This document shows, piece after piece, positions 6,953 to 16,149 of a stretch of 47,900 nt of DNA. Positions within the stretch are counted from its first letter, which is position 1, and every line of letters begins with the position of its first letter. Origin of the DNA: a virus. Under the pieces are notes generated by a model that did not search any database, was not told the DNA's origin, and saw nothing but the letters and a program-made list of their open reading frames with translations. The position numbers and the translations under genes were made by a program. The stretch is taken from positions 1 to 47,900 of IMG/VR virus record IMGVR_UViG_3300046330_000124, one strand, 5' to 3'.

Positions 6953-8869
6953 CTATACGTCCACTGGTTCAAAAAGCATTGCATCAAGAGTTCCCGAAAC
7001 AGGATTAGTCATAATTACTTTTGATCTTGATATACCTAATGTTGAAGCACTGGCTGGTGTTGCAGTAGGTGAGGCAGTCAAAGATACGTTAAAGTAAATG
7101 TTAACTAAACTATTACCTGATACGTTTGCCAATAAATATCCTAAAGCATTTGTTCCGTTATTTCTAAAAGGTATGAAAACTTTATCACTTTTTAGAACCG
7201 CTACGTTTGCAAATGATGATACAACTCCTGTGATTGTGTCAATCAATCCATCTCCCGAAGATGTAATGGTTGATCCATTTGACGAAGCTATTGCAAATAT
7301 TCCTGTGCTACCTGTTGCATTTGTAGCGACAGCTATAAATTTGGTCGAAGATAAAGCTGCGCATCTTAATGAGTTACATTGACCAATGGAAGATATTATA
7401 GCTTCTGTACCAAGAGTTATTGTCGTACCTGACACAGTAAAAGGTATTGCTCTTAAAACTGAACTTCTATTAAAAACACTGACATATGAAGTTAGACTTA
7501 ATTGTACAACAGTTGCAGACGTTGAAAACGATGCACCTGATATTGTTGTAACACCTGATACAGCTGAAATAATTCCACCTGATATTGTTAAAAAAGCTGC
7601 ATTAGAATTAAAAGTCCCTTGTCTGAATACTATCAGAACTTGAGTTGCCGATTGAGAGACAGCTGTCATTTTTCCGGCTACTTCAATCGTAATGGCTGTA
7701 CTTGTTTGGGCACCGACACTGATTGTTGATCCTGATATTGTTAATACTCGACCCATTAAGACCTGAGTACCTGTAGCAGCATAACACGCTAAAGCAGTAG
7801 TGGTTGTAAGTTTGGTGATAGAAAGTGCTCTATTGGTTGCGGCAGAATCTACCGTTACTATAGCTCCAAAGGTGATCACATTGTTTACAATATTCATCAC
7901 TACAGATTTTACAAACAGAGTAGTTACTTCATTCCATATAATAATGAATTGAGTGTCATTGAGTTGACACATTTCCGCAACAGCACCTGTATTATCAGCA
8001 GTTGAGATGGCTGTGTAAGCACTGTTGAAAAATTCAGTCATTGCTGTACTACCGTATGATTCATTACCAACAGCCCACACACCGTTTGCCGTAGTGTTAT
8101 CAGTTAAGTAAAAAGCAGCGCATTGACGTTTATCAATATGTGCGATTAAGTTTCCACCTGCATCTCGAATGTAGAGTGCAATCAATCCTGTATTCTTAAT
8201 AAAGAAAACTGCTCCACCTTCTTGAGTGGTTGTAGCGTCTGGTAAGATTACATTCGTATTTGCAACAGTTGATTCAATCATTTGAACTCTGTCACTTGTT
8301 GCAGTCAGTGTTAAATCAGAAGAAATAGAAGTTGTAGCTGATCCACCGTTGAGAGCACCTACTGCAAATTTACTACTTGTAATAGCACCAGTAGAAATCT
8401 TAACGTCTGTAACAGATCCATCACTTGGTACACCTGCGCTCAGTGCCGTACCATAATTGACTTGTATATTACCTGTTCCAGTTGGAGGAGCTTCAGTGAA
8501 AGTTAAAGTTGTAGTTGATATAGAGTAGGTAGCTTTTGCTTGATAGACACCATCAACAAATATGTGAGTATTTGTTATAGAGCCAGGATCACTTGTTAAA
8601 GTGAATATAGTTTGAGAACCTGTACCATTAAATGTATCAGATATAATATTTGATGGAGTTCCAGCTGAACCCAACTCAGCCCAGTCACCATTAGTGATAC
8701 CAGTTTTAAGAACATATGTTTTGGTATCAGAAACAACGTAACATTGAAGTCCTTGAAATCTACGACCTGCAACAATAGCATCACGAGCTGTAATGTCAGC
8801 CGCTGTAATACGATCATCTATTGGTTTTGTTGTCTGAACACCAAAGCTGTCTGTAATTAGAATACTCAT
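6953..8869 (-). CDS. Tail spike/fibre protein with about seven beta-propeller-like repeats
   Basis: A 638-aa protein. The N-terminal 60 residues (DSFGVQTTKPIDDRITAADI) and GTGSQTIFTLTSDPGS with IFVDGVYQ are typical attachment segments of phage tail fibres. From about residue 285 to the end there are six clear repeats and one partial repeat of 45-55 residues. Each has a short strand ending in a pattern such as LNDTQFIIIW, SATQVLIVFR, LTSYVSVFNR, LSSTKFIAVA or LKSDKVFIPF, then a return strand with an S/T-rich tip. This fits a seven-bladed beta-propeller. Receptor binding is inferred. Only three bases separate it from the upstream tail fibre gene. Confidence 0.7.
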   Translation of the reverse strand: MSILITDSFGVQTTKPIDDRITAADITARDAIVAGRRFQGLQCYVVSDTKTYVLKTGITNGDWAELGSAGTPSNIISDTFNGTGSQTIFTLTSDPGSITNTHIFVDGVYQAKATYSISTTTLTFTEAPPTGTGNIQVNYGTALSAGVPSDGSVTDVKISTGAITSSKFAVGALNGGSATTSISSDLTLTATSDRVQMIESTVANTNVILPDATTTQEGGAVFFIKNTGLIALYIRDAGGNLIAHIDKRQCAAFYLTDNTTANGVWAVGNESYGSTAMTEFFNSAYTAISTADNTGAVAEMCQLNDTQFIIIWNEVTTLFVKSVVMNIVNNVITFGAIVTVDSAATNRALSITKLTTTTALACYAATGTQVLMGRVLTISGSTISVGAQTSTAITIEVAGKMTAVSQSATQVLIVFRQGTFNSNAAFLTISGGIISAVSGVTTISGASFSTSATVVQLSLTSYVSVFNRSSVLRAIPFTVSGTTITLGTEAIISSIGQCNSLRCAALSSTKFIAVATNATGSTGIFAIASSNGSTITSSGDGLIDTITGVVSSFANVAVLKSDKVFIPFRNNGTNALGYLLANVSGNSLVNIYFNVSLTASPTATPASASTLGISRSKVIMTNPVSGTLDAMLFEPVDV

Positions 8870-8872
8870 GAA

Positions 8873-10144
8873 CTACCTCTTAAATGTATACTGGTACGAT
8901 CCAGCAACGACAGGGTTATTAAAAGCGTAGATTCGATAAGACTGTGCAGTTGCATCAAGACCTGTGATATTGGCTGTCGTTAATGTCCAAGCACCAATAG
9001 TCTCGAATCCGTTCACATCCAAGATGCTTGTTAAAGCTCCGTAAGATGCAGGATATGCAAAGTAAAACACATCTGTATCAATTGCTGAGAACACTACAAT
9101 TTTAGTTGCAGTTGATACAATAATATCTTTAGTAAGTGCAGCAACTTGTGCAGGTGTTAAACCAGCAGGATCTGCTCCGTAGTAATAAGGGTAAACAAAA
9201 GAGTATGTTGTATTTGCAGTAACTGTTGTGGGTCCACCAGTGTCACCATTGTCATCCACTTGTGCAGAGAATGAAGTGTTGTCTGTGAACGCTGGAGCGT
9301 ACACTGTTGTCTCTACTCCACCTGTTGGAATAGTTCCAGTCTTGGTATCAAGTAAAGTTACACCTTGATAGAAGCGAACCTCAGCAATTGGATCAGAACG
9401 CTTAGCTACTGTTGCAGTTAATGTGATTCCAGAAACTGAAGCACCTTTTTCACGAAGTGAATTTGATGATCCACCTAATGAGATTGTTGGTGGAGTGTAA
9501 GTAATTTGAATAATTTTATCTAAGGTATCTTGAAGATCAGTTGAAGTGAATTGCTCATTGAATCGTGCAGAGTAACCATCATAAGGTAATACGATTGCAT
9601 CAGATGTCAGACCTGCATCAGTCACAATGTCACCGATTGATTTTATTTCGATCACTAAACCTGTGTCGTCAAATACCGGAATACCGAAAGGTATTGGTTG
9701 AGTTGATATCTCAGTGTTAAGTCCTGTTGTATAACTTGCAGTATCACCAAAGCTTAAAGCACGAGATGACTTCTCAAACAACCGCTGAATAAGCGTTACG
9801 CAATAATCTAAAGCTTGTTCAATTTGTTTAAGTTTAAAGTCTTGTTGCTCTCTAAATTGAAACTCTTGCTTTGGTGATTCAATTCCAAGCTTCAAATAAA
9901 GCTTACGACCTACCGCTAAGTTCGCAGGCAGCGTAATAGATCCACCACCACGAACAGCGTCGAAGGTGACCGATGTGACGTTTATTAAGTCGTCACCGTT
10001 CTCAACGAATACTGGAAGACCTGTGGTGGTATTAAACACCATGATCAACAGTTCATCAGCCGACTTGATTTTGAATGGAAATGTATAGGTTGCAAGATTC
10101 CCTGCACCCACGTAAGAGACAAATTTTACATAATTATTTACCAT
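8873..10144 (-). CDS. Tail fibre protein with T7 gp17-like N-terminal domain
   Basis: A 423-aa protein. Residues 1-140 resemble the T7 gp17 N-terminal domain that docks fibres on the tail: YVGAGNLATYTFPFKIKSAD, then LNV/LINVTSVTF with GGSITLP, and EFQFREQQDFKLKQIEQALD. The rest is beta-rich and probably forms a trimeric shaft and tip, with an immunoglobulin-like segment around residues 220-310 (TLTATVAKRSDPIAEVRFYQ) followed by a C-terminal beta domain. It lies between the internal virion proteins and the propeller-like protein, as expected for a fibre that anchors further receptor-binding proteins. Confidence 0.8.
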   Translation of the reverse strand: MVNNYVKFVSYVGAGNLATYTFPFKIKSADELLIMVFNTTTGLPVFVENGDDLINVTSVTFDAVRGGGSITLPANLAVGRKLYLKLGIESPKQEFQFREQQDFKLKQIEQALDYCVTLIQRLFEKSSRALSFGDTASYTTGLNTEISTQPIPFGIPVFDDTGLVIEIKSIGDIVTDAGLTSDAIVLPYDGYSARFNEQFTSTDLQDTLDKIIQITYTPPTISLGGSSNSLREKGASVSGITLTATVAKRSDPIAEVRFYQGVTLLDTKTGTIPTGGVETTVYAPAFTDNTSFSAQVDDNGDTGGPTTVTANTTYSFVYPYYYGADPAGLTPAQVAALTKDIIVSTATKIVVFSAIDTDVFYFAYPASYGALTSILDVNGFETIGAWTLTTANITGLDATAQSYRIYAFNNPVVAGSYQYTFKR

Positions 10145-10160
10145 ACTTAAATACTATATG

Positions 10161-13100
10161 TTACAGACGAGTTGTCAACTTCTGAATTGCTGCAACCTTC
10201 TGTTCCTTAGCTAGACCCATATTATCTATCATCCTGTCAACACCATAAGTTTTAATGTAGTTTTTAATATTAGATCTAACTTGTTTTATAGTTACTTTAC
10301 TTAAGTCTAGATTTCTTGCACCAGTACCAGTTACACCAAGTAGTGCCATAGGATTGGATAGCAATGCGTCTTTACTAATGATAGAGAGTGCTTTACTGCG
10401 TTCTCCGGCCTGTAACACAGGTATTCCGTCTGTCTCACCTAGAATATGCAGGCTATAAAGATTTGTAAAACTTGGCGTAATTTGTTCTTTTTCAAGACGA
10501 TAATAATTTTTAGCCGTAAGCTTCCACATTGCTTTATTTTGCGCCTTGTCACTGTCTTCACCGTAAGGAGGAGTGTCACCTAGACCAAGCTCAGGATATT
10601 GTTTTGACAAAGGTCTCCAAGTCCCTGGTTTAAATTGCCATCTTCCGGCTGCTCCATCAGAGTGGTAAGCATTTGGGTCATTGTTGGACTCAGCAAAAGA
10701 TGCAATTCTCATGAACACTTTCACGGAAGCTTTTTCACTTTCAGAGAACGTCTGAGTTTTATTTACGTCAGCTAAGTAGACTTCATCACCTTCTGGGTTC
10801 TCAAATTTACTTGTCACTTCTGTAGCTTTTTTTACAGTCTCAAGTAATTCTTTTTTATTACCATCAACTTCATCTATCATACTTGTCGCATCGTCATTGA
10901 TCTGTTGGATTGCACCTTCTTCTGTAGGAAAACCAACATCATTTGTAATGTTTTCTATGACATCAAATACATTCGCACCGAAGTCTAAATTAGTTAAATC
11001 TTCACCTGTTGCTAGGTCGTACAAGTATTTAGCAGGTTTTGCTGGAACATTGAACGCACCTAATGTTCTAACAACAGATTTCATTTGTTTATTGCTAAAC
11101 TCAAAATCCACTGGTGACCAAGCTAAATCTATCGCTGCGTTTCCTGCAATATAAACGTCTCCGATAAATCCGTAAAGAGGAATGGAAGGAGTTCGTTTCA
11201 TGTCATTCTGCATGAAGTAAGTAAAGTCTCTTAATCCCAAGAATGAATCAGCTACTTGATATGCTCCACCTTTTAAATAATCTGACCATTCCTTTTCTTC
11301 TTCTTCGCCTTTAAGGACTCCTCTGATTGCTCCTATGTACGCCGCTGGTAGTACAGCGTTTACTAAGAAAGCATTAGCTAGTTTAGCTGAAATGATTGTT
11401 CTATGTTTAATCTTGTCTGATACAGACATATCTGTTGTGTCCATCCAATCAAGTTTTGCATCATATCCAGCTTGAATAAACTTATTAGTTATAACATTCA
11501 TCTGAGAATAAAATTGTGTAAAAAGTTTTATTACACCCTCTTGTCTTTGGGCAGCAGACTTATCCATTATGTCATTGGACTCAAGCTCTGTTCTAATTAC
11601 ACTGTTGGCATAGTTAATTGCTGCTGCTTGATCTCCGGCTTTGATGCCTTTAATCTTGCCTGCGTCAGCAAGTCTTTTAGCTGTCACCCAAGTCGCAGCG
11701 TTCATTCTTAAATTGATTTGAGTAAGTCCATAAAAGGCCATCTTATTGTTAGTGTCGATAATATTATTGAGTGTTTTATTTCCGGTCTTAGGAGTGTTAT
11801 CAAACTCCGCACCCTGAGATACTACATCCAATTGCTTCATTCGATTTCTAAAATCTGGTGAAACTTTAGCAATTTCAGCAACAACACTATTTAATACAGA
11901 GCTTCTCATTGCCGTAAAATTAGTCAAAGATCTTATGTAGTCTTGACTTACATCTACTAATGCGCCGAGAGGACTAACGTGATCTTTTGTAAATCTATCC
12001 CACACCGGAATTGTAGAAGTAGGCTGAATTAAAGCTGTACCTATGTTGTAACCAAGTGTTGATAATTGAAAACCTGTTAAGAATTTAGATATTATTTTAC
12101 GCCCAACATCTTGGTATCCTGATGTCTCTTTTGGTTTGTCTGCCAAAGATTCAACCCATCCAACAAGTGCTCCGTAATTAGTTTCACCTAAAACATTGTA
12201 GATATCTTTTTGAATTGATTCGTTTCCTAACAATTGTCCGATGTCTCTAAGTGGTGCTCTGAAAGCTATATCATGAGTAATCTCATTAACGGCTTTAGAA
12301 TAAACACTATAATCAAAATTGAGCATTGATCCTGAATTAAATCCTTCACGTTCAATATTGTGACTGTTTATTGTCATAATAGACGCTTTATATTTAGCTT
12401 CTTTTTGGATCTGGTTTAGACCCTTCATATTTATTCTGTCCCAAGACAACTGATTTCGTTTAGTTGCAATAGGGTAAAATCCACCTTTATATTTTTTACC
12501 ACCGACAGAAAAAGCTTTAGGTTCTACTTTCTCAGGAATACTGTCTCCGACTTCTTTCAAAGTGTTAACATTCTCTTCCCAAAGAGATCCATCAAAAGAG
12601 TCCCAGTGCTTCTGTACTAAGTCCCAGTCTTTCTCAGTCAAGTGTCTGCTCAGAACACGAAAGACTTTATCTTCAGTCATTTTCAATGTTTTAGACACAG
12701 CATCAATATTTCCAGCATTTCCCATATTTAATGCAATAGTTAATACATCAAGTTTTGTAACTTTGGTTTTACTAAAAGCTCTAGTTGCAATCAGATCTGG
12801 ATCATTGATTTCAGTATATCCAAGATTAAAAAACTCTTTTTTACCGTAAGTCTCTATTGCACTTTTGATATAGTCTTCTGTATTAGATTTAATATTAGAC
12901 TCATAAATACGTCCGTATTCAGCTGGTTCCCAAAAGGTTTTAGTAAAGTATTTAGACGGATCTTTGTGATCTAAAATGGTATCGAATATTGTTTTCTCTA
13001 CTCTGATGTGAGCACCAATAAATGTGTCAGTCGCTTTCGCAAGACGAGTCACACCTGATTCATCTTGTCTAATATCAGCTGTTTCAAATCGTGAAGCCTT

Positions 13101-16100
13101 GTAATCAGGACGATTAGCAAGCTTTGCATTTACTGTATTTGCTACATCTGCAATAGTGACCTGTTCATTTATGAAGTCACGTTTTGCAATAAGTTTTGAT
13201 TTCTTTCTGGCAGTATCATGAATTGCCAACGCTGTTTCAGATAACGCCAATGCAGCTTGTGCTGATAAATCATTTACACTTTGTCTAGTGTCAAGATACT
13301 TGGAAGGTATTTGATGGTCTAGATTAGACTCTTGATCTTCCAACCAGTTAAGATACGACTGCTTAGTCTTGTCATCTGTTTTACGATTAAAGCTGATGAC
13401 ATCTGTTATATCACTAAAAGCATCTTGATAGATTGGTCCTGCATCACTCAATACTTTCATTGACTCTTTATTAGCAAGCTTTGCAATCTTCTTGATGTTT
13501 CTATTTAATTTACGATTGATCTTGTAAACCTCTGCTCTAACCAATGCGTTTAGTGCAGCGTTCTCTTTGTTCTTCATAGTACCGTAAATGTCACCTTTAT
13601 TGAATAAAGTTACGGCTCGATTGTTCATTCGTTTTTCGTTTACTTCAAAAGTCTTAGCGTTTAGCTCTCTTACTTTTAAAGCTGACCCGATCTCTACAGC
13701 TTTTATTTTTAAATCATCTAATGATCTCAGCGGTAATGCTGCTCTTTTAAATCCTTCTTTAACAGTAGACTTGTATCCGTCCATTAAAGTGCTTAACTCT
13801 TTTAGGTGCATCCTAGCTTGTCGAGACAACACTTCAGTAATATCAGAGTCTCTGAATCCAATCTCTTCTTCTGACACAGCCTTAAGTTCTGCGGTACGCT
13901 CTTCGACCATGTCGTCTATTACTTTTTGTCTTGGTTCAGCAAGTGTCAAATCGTTAAACATATCGTCTACTGATTGATATCCGAGTAGCTGTGCTGACTC
14001 AACTGCGTCGATTCCGTTCTTGTCGAATACTTTATATTTTTTTAATTTCTTAGAGTCTGTTAAATTCTTAAATTTAGTAGGAACAGTTTCAGGATTGATA
14101 GCATATTTAGATGTTGTTCTAGGTTTACCGTCGTTTAATAGTAAATCAAACTCTGTGATCCCAGCGTTTGGATTCATAAAAGCGTCAATAGTATCGTAAG
14201 CTTTATAATTCTTAAGATCTTCTTTTAGTTCCTGGATCTCAACTTCTTTTTGTACTTCTACATCCAGTCTTACGAATTTACCGATCTTTTTCTTTTCAAT
14301 CTCAATTTCAGTATCTGCTACTTCTTTTCTAACAGTTCTCACGTCTTGTTCTAGTTTAGATACAACTGTCTCAGGTAAAGCAGCTCGAACTGAGTCTGGT
14401 ATTACTGGTTGATTTACATAGTCTTCAACGCTTCCAAATTCATCTAACTTAACTTCTTCTAACTGAGCCAACTGATTTATAATCGAAGCTTTCTCTTTAG
14501 GATCATTTACTTCGTCAATTTTTGACTCAAGCTCTGCGGCTTTCTTTTTATTAGCATCAATTTTATTTAAGTAATCATCAATATGACTAGACAATGGTGC
14601 ATCAGGTGTTTCAGATTGAGCGTCTAACATTTGCTCATCACTATCTAAAAGTTTGAAAAATTTATCACGACTTACTGGGAATATACTATCATCTGTTGGA
14701 AGTTCAACACCTGTAATTTTTGTGAAATTTTCAGCTTTAGTTCTATCATCAGCAATAATTTGTTTAACCTTATCACTGTGAACATAAACATTCTGATCTC
14801 CATGTAGATCTGACATAATGTCATCGTATACTACAGATGATTTGTTTTTTAATTCAGAAGTCTTCAATGCCTCTCTTGCGTTGATCATAGCTCTTTGATG
14901 TAAATCAAATCTTGCTATTTTCTGTACATCTTCTTTTTGTCCACGAATAGTAAACGTCGGCTTTTTGTCACCTTTACCTATAGCTCCTGACTCACCTAAA
15001 TTTTTAAGTTCAGTGTAGGTCTTTGCCACAGCTTTACCAGATCCTGCTATTACACCGGATGTTGCTGTACCTGCTGCGCCACTTTTAGCTAATCTATATT
15101 GAATGTCAGGATCTTCAAATATTGTTACTGGGTCTAAAGACTCACCTTTAGCGTAGCGTTCCCCAATGATTGAAGTCATCTCTTGTGCCATCTCGATCAT
15201 TCCATTAGAACCGTGATCGACAGCTACTTTACCAAGAGCCGCAACAGTTGCCATTGCTGTCTTGTTTGTTGCAATTTTAGCGGCAACCTTTTTAGTAATA
15301 TATAAATCTTTAACACCTGGAGTAAGTTTAGCGATACCCTTGGTTAACAAAGCATCTAAAGCGGCATTAACCATTCCTGTAGCTTGTGATATTTGTTTTA
15401 TTTCAGCCTTATCAGCATTTGGAATCTCTTCCAAAAGTTGTCCGTACATAGAACCTGTAGCTTGTTTGTATGACTTTTCAATAATTGCAGCTGTAGAACT
15501 TAGTTTAAATCCTGTGGCAGCACCTGGAACAGCACCCACTCCACCTGCATTAAATCCAATTACTCCACCGAGTGCGGTTGATCCTATTATTAGAGGAGCA
15601 CGTTCTTTGGCGTTTTTAGCGATTGTACCCAATCCGCTACCAACTGCACCAGAAATGTCTTCGATAAAATTCTCACTGTAATCAGGAAGACTTCTTAGTT
15701 TTAAAGTAGTGTCTATAAGTTTTTGCTTGTCGTCATCTGTAAATGCGTCAGGAGCGATACCTAGTTGGTTTACAGGAGCGTCGCTCATCATTTGTTTGTA
15801 GAACAATTCACTATTGTCGATCTCCAAAGAAGACCGTTCTCCTGCGCCTTGAGAGAAAGCGTCAAACACACGTACAGTTTTATCAAAAATAGATCGTTCT
15901 TTTTGATTCCCCAAAACAGTCGTAGCCATTTGAGGACTTGATTGACTAACCTTGGTAACTTTAGGATGTACATCTACTTTAGTCGATTCAAACTTTAAAG
16001 CTTTATAGATATCTGGATTTTGATAAGTGTATTCAGGACTAACGTCGTTTAATACATAACTTTCTACACTGTTCACTGATTTATCGTAGTCGTTATCCGC

Positions 16101-16133
16101 GTTAAGTTCTACGAGGTTTTTATCTTGTTCCAT
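10161..16133 (-). CDS. Giant internal ejection protein with C-terminal lytic transglycosylase
   Basis: A 1990-aa protein, the largest in the genome. It corresponds to the large core protein of podoviruses (T7 gp16-like role), which leaves the capsid on infection and helps build a channel through the envelope. A Gly-rich hydrophobic segment at about residues 180-208 and another at about 1585-1610 could enter the membrane; long charged helices fill residues about 390-1000. A lytic transglycosylase (SLT-type) domain lies at about 1805-1900, with the likely catalytic Glu1815 in SFAESNNDPNAY and the following GRWQF and YSLHILGE motifs. T7 gp16 carries this domain at the other end. Confidence is high for ejection protein and transglycosylase; the rest is inference. 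Confidence 0.85.
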   Translation of the reverse strand: MEQDKNLVELNADNDYDKSVNSVESYVLNDVSPEYTYQNPDIYKALKFESTKVDVHPKVTKVSQSSPQMATTVLGNQKERSIFDKTVRVFDAFSQGAGERSSLEIDNSELFYKQMMSDAPVNQLGIAPDAFTDDDKQKLIDTTLKLRSLPDYSENFIEDISGAVGSGLGTIAKNAKERAPLIIGSTALGGVIGFNAGGVGAVPGAATGFKLSSTAAIIEKSYKQATGSMYGQLLEEIPNADKAEIKQISQATGMVNAALDALLTKGIAKLTPGVKDLYITKKVAAKIATNKTAMATVAALGKVAVDHGSNGMIEMAQEMTSIIGERYAKGESLDPVTIFEDPDIQYRLAKSGAAGTATSGVIAGSGKAVAKTYTELKNLGESGAIGKGDKKPTFTIRGQKEDVQKIARFDLHQRAMINAREALKTSELKNKSSVVYDDIMSDLHGDQNVYVHSDKVKQIIADDRTKAENFTKITGVELPTDDSIFPVSRDKFFKLLDSDEQMLDAQSETPDAPLSSHIDDYLNKIDANKKKAAELESKIDEVNDPKEKASIINQLAQLEEVKLDEFGSVEDYVNQPVIPDSVRAALPETVVSKLEQDVRTVRKEVADTEIEIEKKKIGKFVRLDVEVQKEVEIQELKEDLKNYKAYDTIDAFMNPNAGITEFDLLLNDGKPRTTSKYAINPETVPTKFKNLTDSKKLKKYKVFDKNGIDAVESAQLLGYQSVDDMFNDLTLAEPRQKVIDDMVEERTAELKAVSEEEIGFRDSDITEVLSRQARMHLKELSTLMDGYKSTVKEGFKRAALPLRSLDDLKIKAVEIGSALKVRELNAKTFEVNEKRMNNRAVTLFNKGDIYGTMKNKENAALNALVRAEVYKINRKLNRNIKKIAKLANKESMKVLSDAGPIYQDAFSDITDVISFNRKTDDKTKQSYLNWLEDQESNLDHQIPSKYLDTRQSVNDLSAQAALALSETALAIHDTARKKSKLIAKRDFINEQVTIADVANTVNAKLANRPDYKASRFETADIRQDESGVTRLAKATDTFIGAHIRVEKTIFDTILDHKDPSKYFTKTFWEPAEYGRIYESNIKSNTEDYIKSAIETYGKKEFFNLGYTEINDPDLIATRAFSKTKVTKLDVLTIALNMGNAGNIDAVSKTLKMTEDKVFRVLSRHLTEKDWDLVQKHWDSFDGSLWEENVNTLKEVGDSIPEKVEPKAFSVGGKKYKGGFYPIATKRNQLSWDRINMKGLNQIQKEAKYKASIMTINSHNIEREGFNSGSMLNFDYSVYSKAVNEITHDIAFRAPLRDIGQLLGNESIQKDIYNVLGETNYGALVGWVESLADKPKETSGYQDVGRKIISKFLTGFQLSTLGYNIGTALIQPTSTIPVWDRFTKDHVSPLGALVDVSQDYIRSLTNFTAMRSSVLNSVVAEIAKVSPDFRNRMKQLDVVSQGAEFDNTPKTGNKTLNNIIDTNNKMAFYGLTQINLRMNAATWVTAKRLADAGKIKGIKAGDQAAAINYANSVIRTELESNDIMDKSAAQRQEGVIKLFTQFYSQMNVITNKFIQAGYDAKLDWMDTTDMSVSDKIKHRTIISAKLANAFLVNAVLPAAYIGAIRGVLKGEEEEKEWSDYLKGGAYQVADSFLGLRDFTYFMQNDMKRTPSIPLYGFIGDVYIAGNAAIDLAWSPVDFEFSNKQMKSVVRTLGAFNVPAKPAKYLYDLATGEDLTNLDFGANVFDVIENITNDVGFPTEEGAIQQINDDATSMIDEVDGNKKELLETVKKATEVTSKFENPEGDEVYLADVNKTQTFSESEKASVKVFMRIASFAESNNDPNAYHSDGAAGRWQFKPGTWRPLSKQYPELGLGDTPPYGEDSDKAQNKAMWKLTAKNYYRLEKEQITPSFTNLYSLHILGETDGIPVLQAGERSKALSIISKDALLSNPMALLGVTGTGARNLDLSKVTIKQVRSNIKNYIKTYGVDRMIDNMGLAKEQKVAAIQKLTTRL

Positions 16134-16149
16134 GATACCTACTTAATAT

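Noticed and set aside
13588-15681. Rightward open frames within the giant ejection protein
   Set aside because: They lie antisense to a clear long gene, have no ribosome sites or family features, and arise from its codon pattern.
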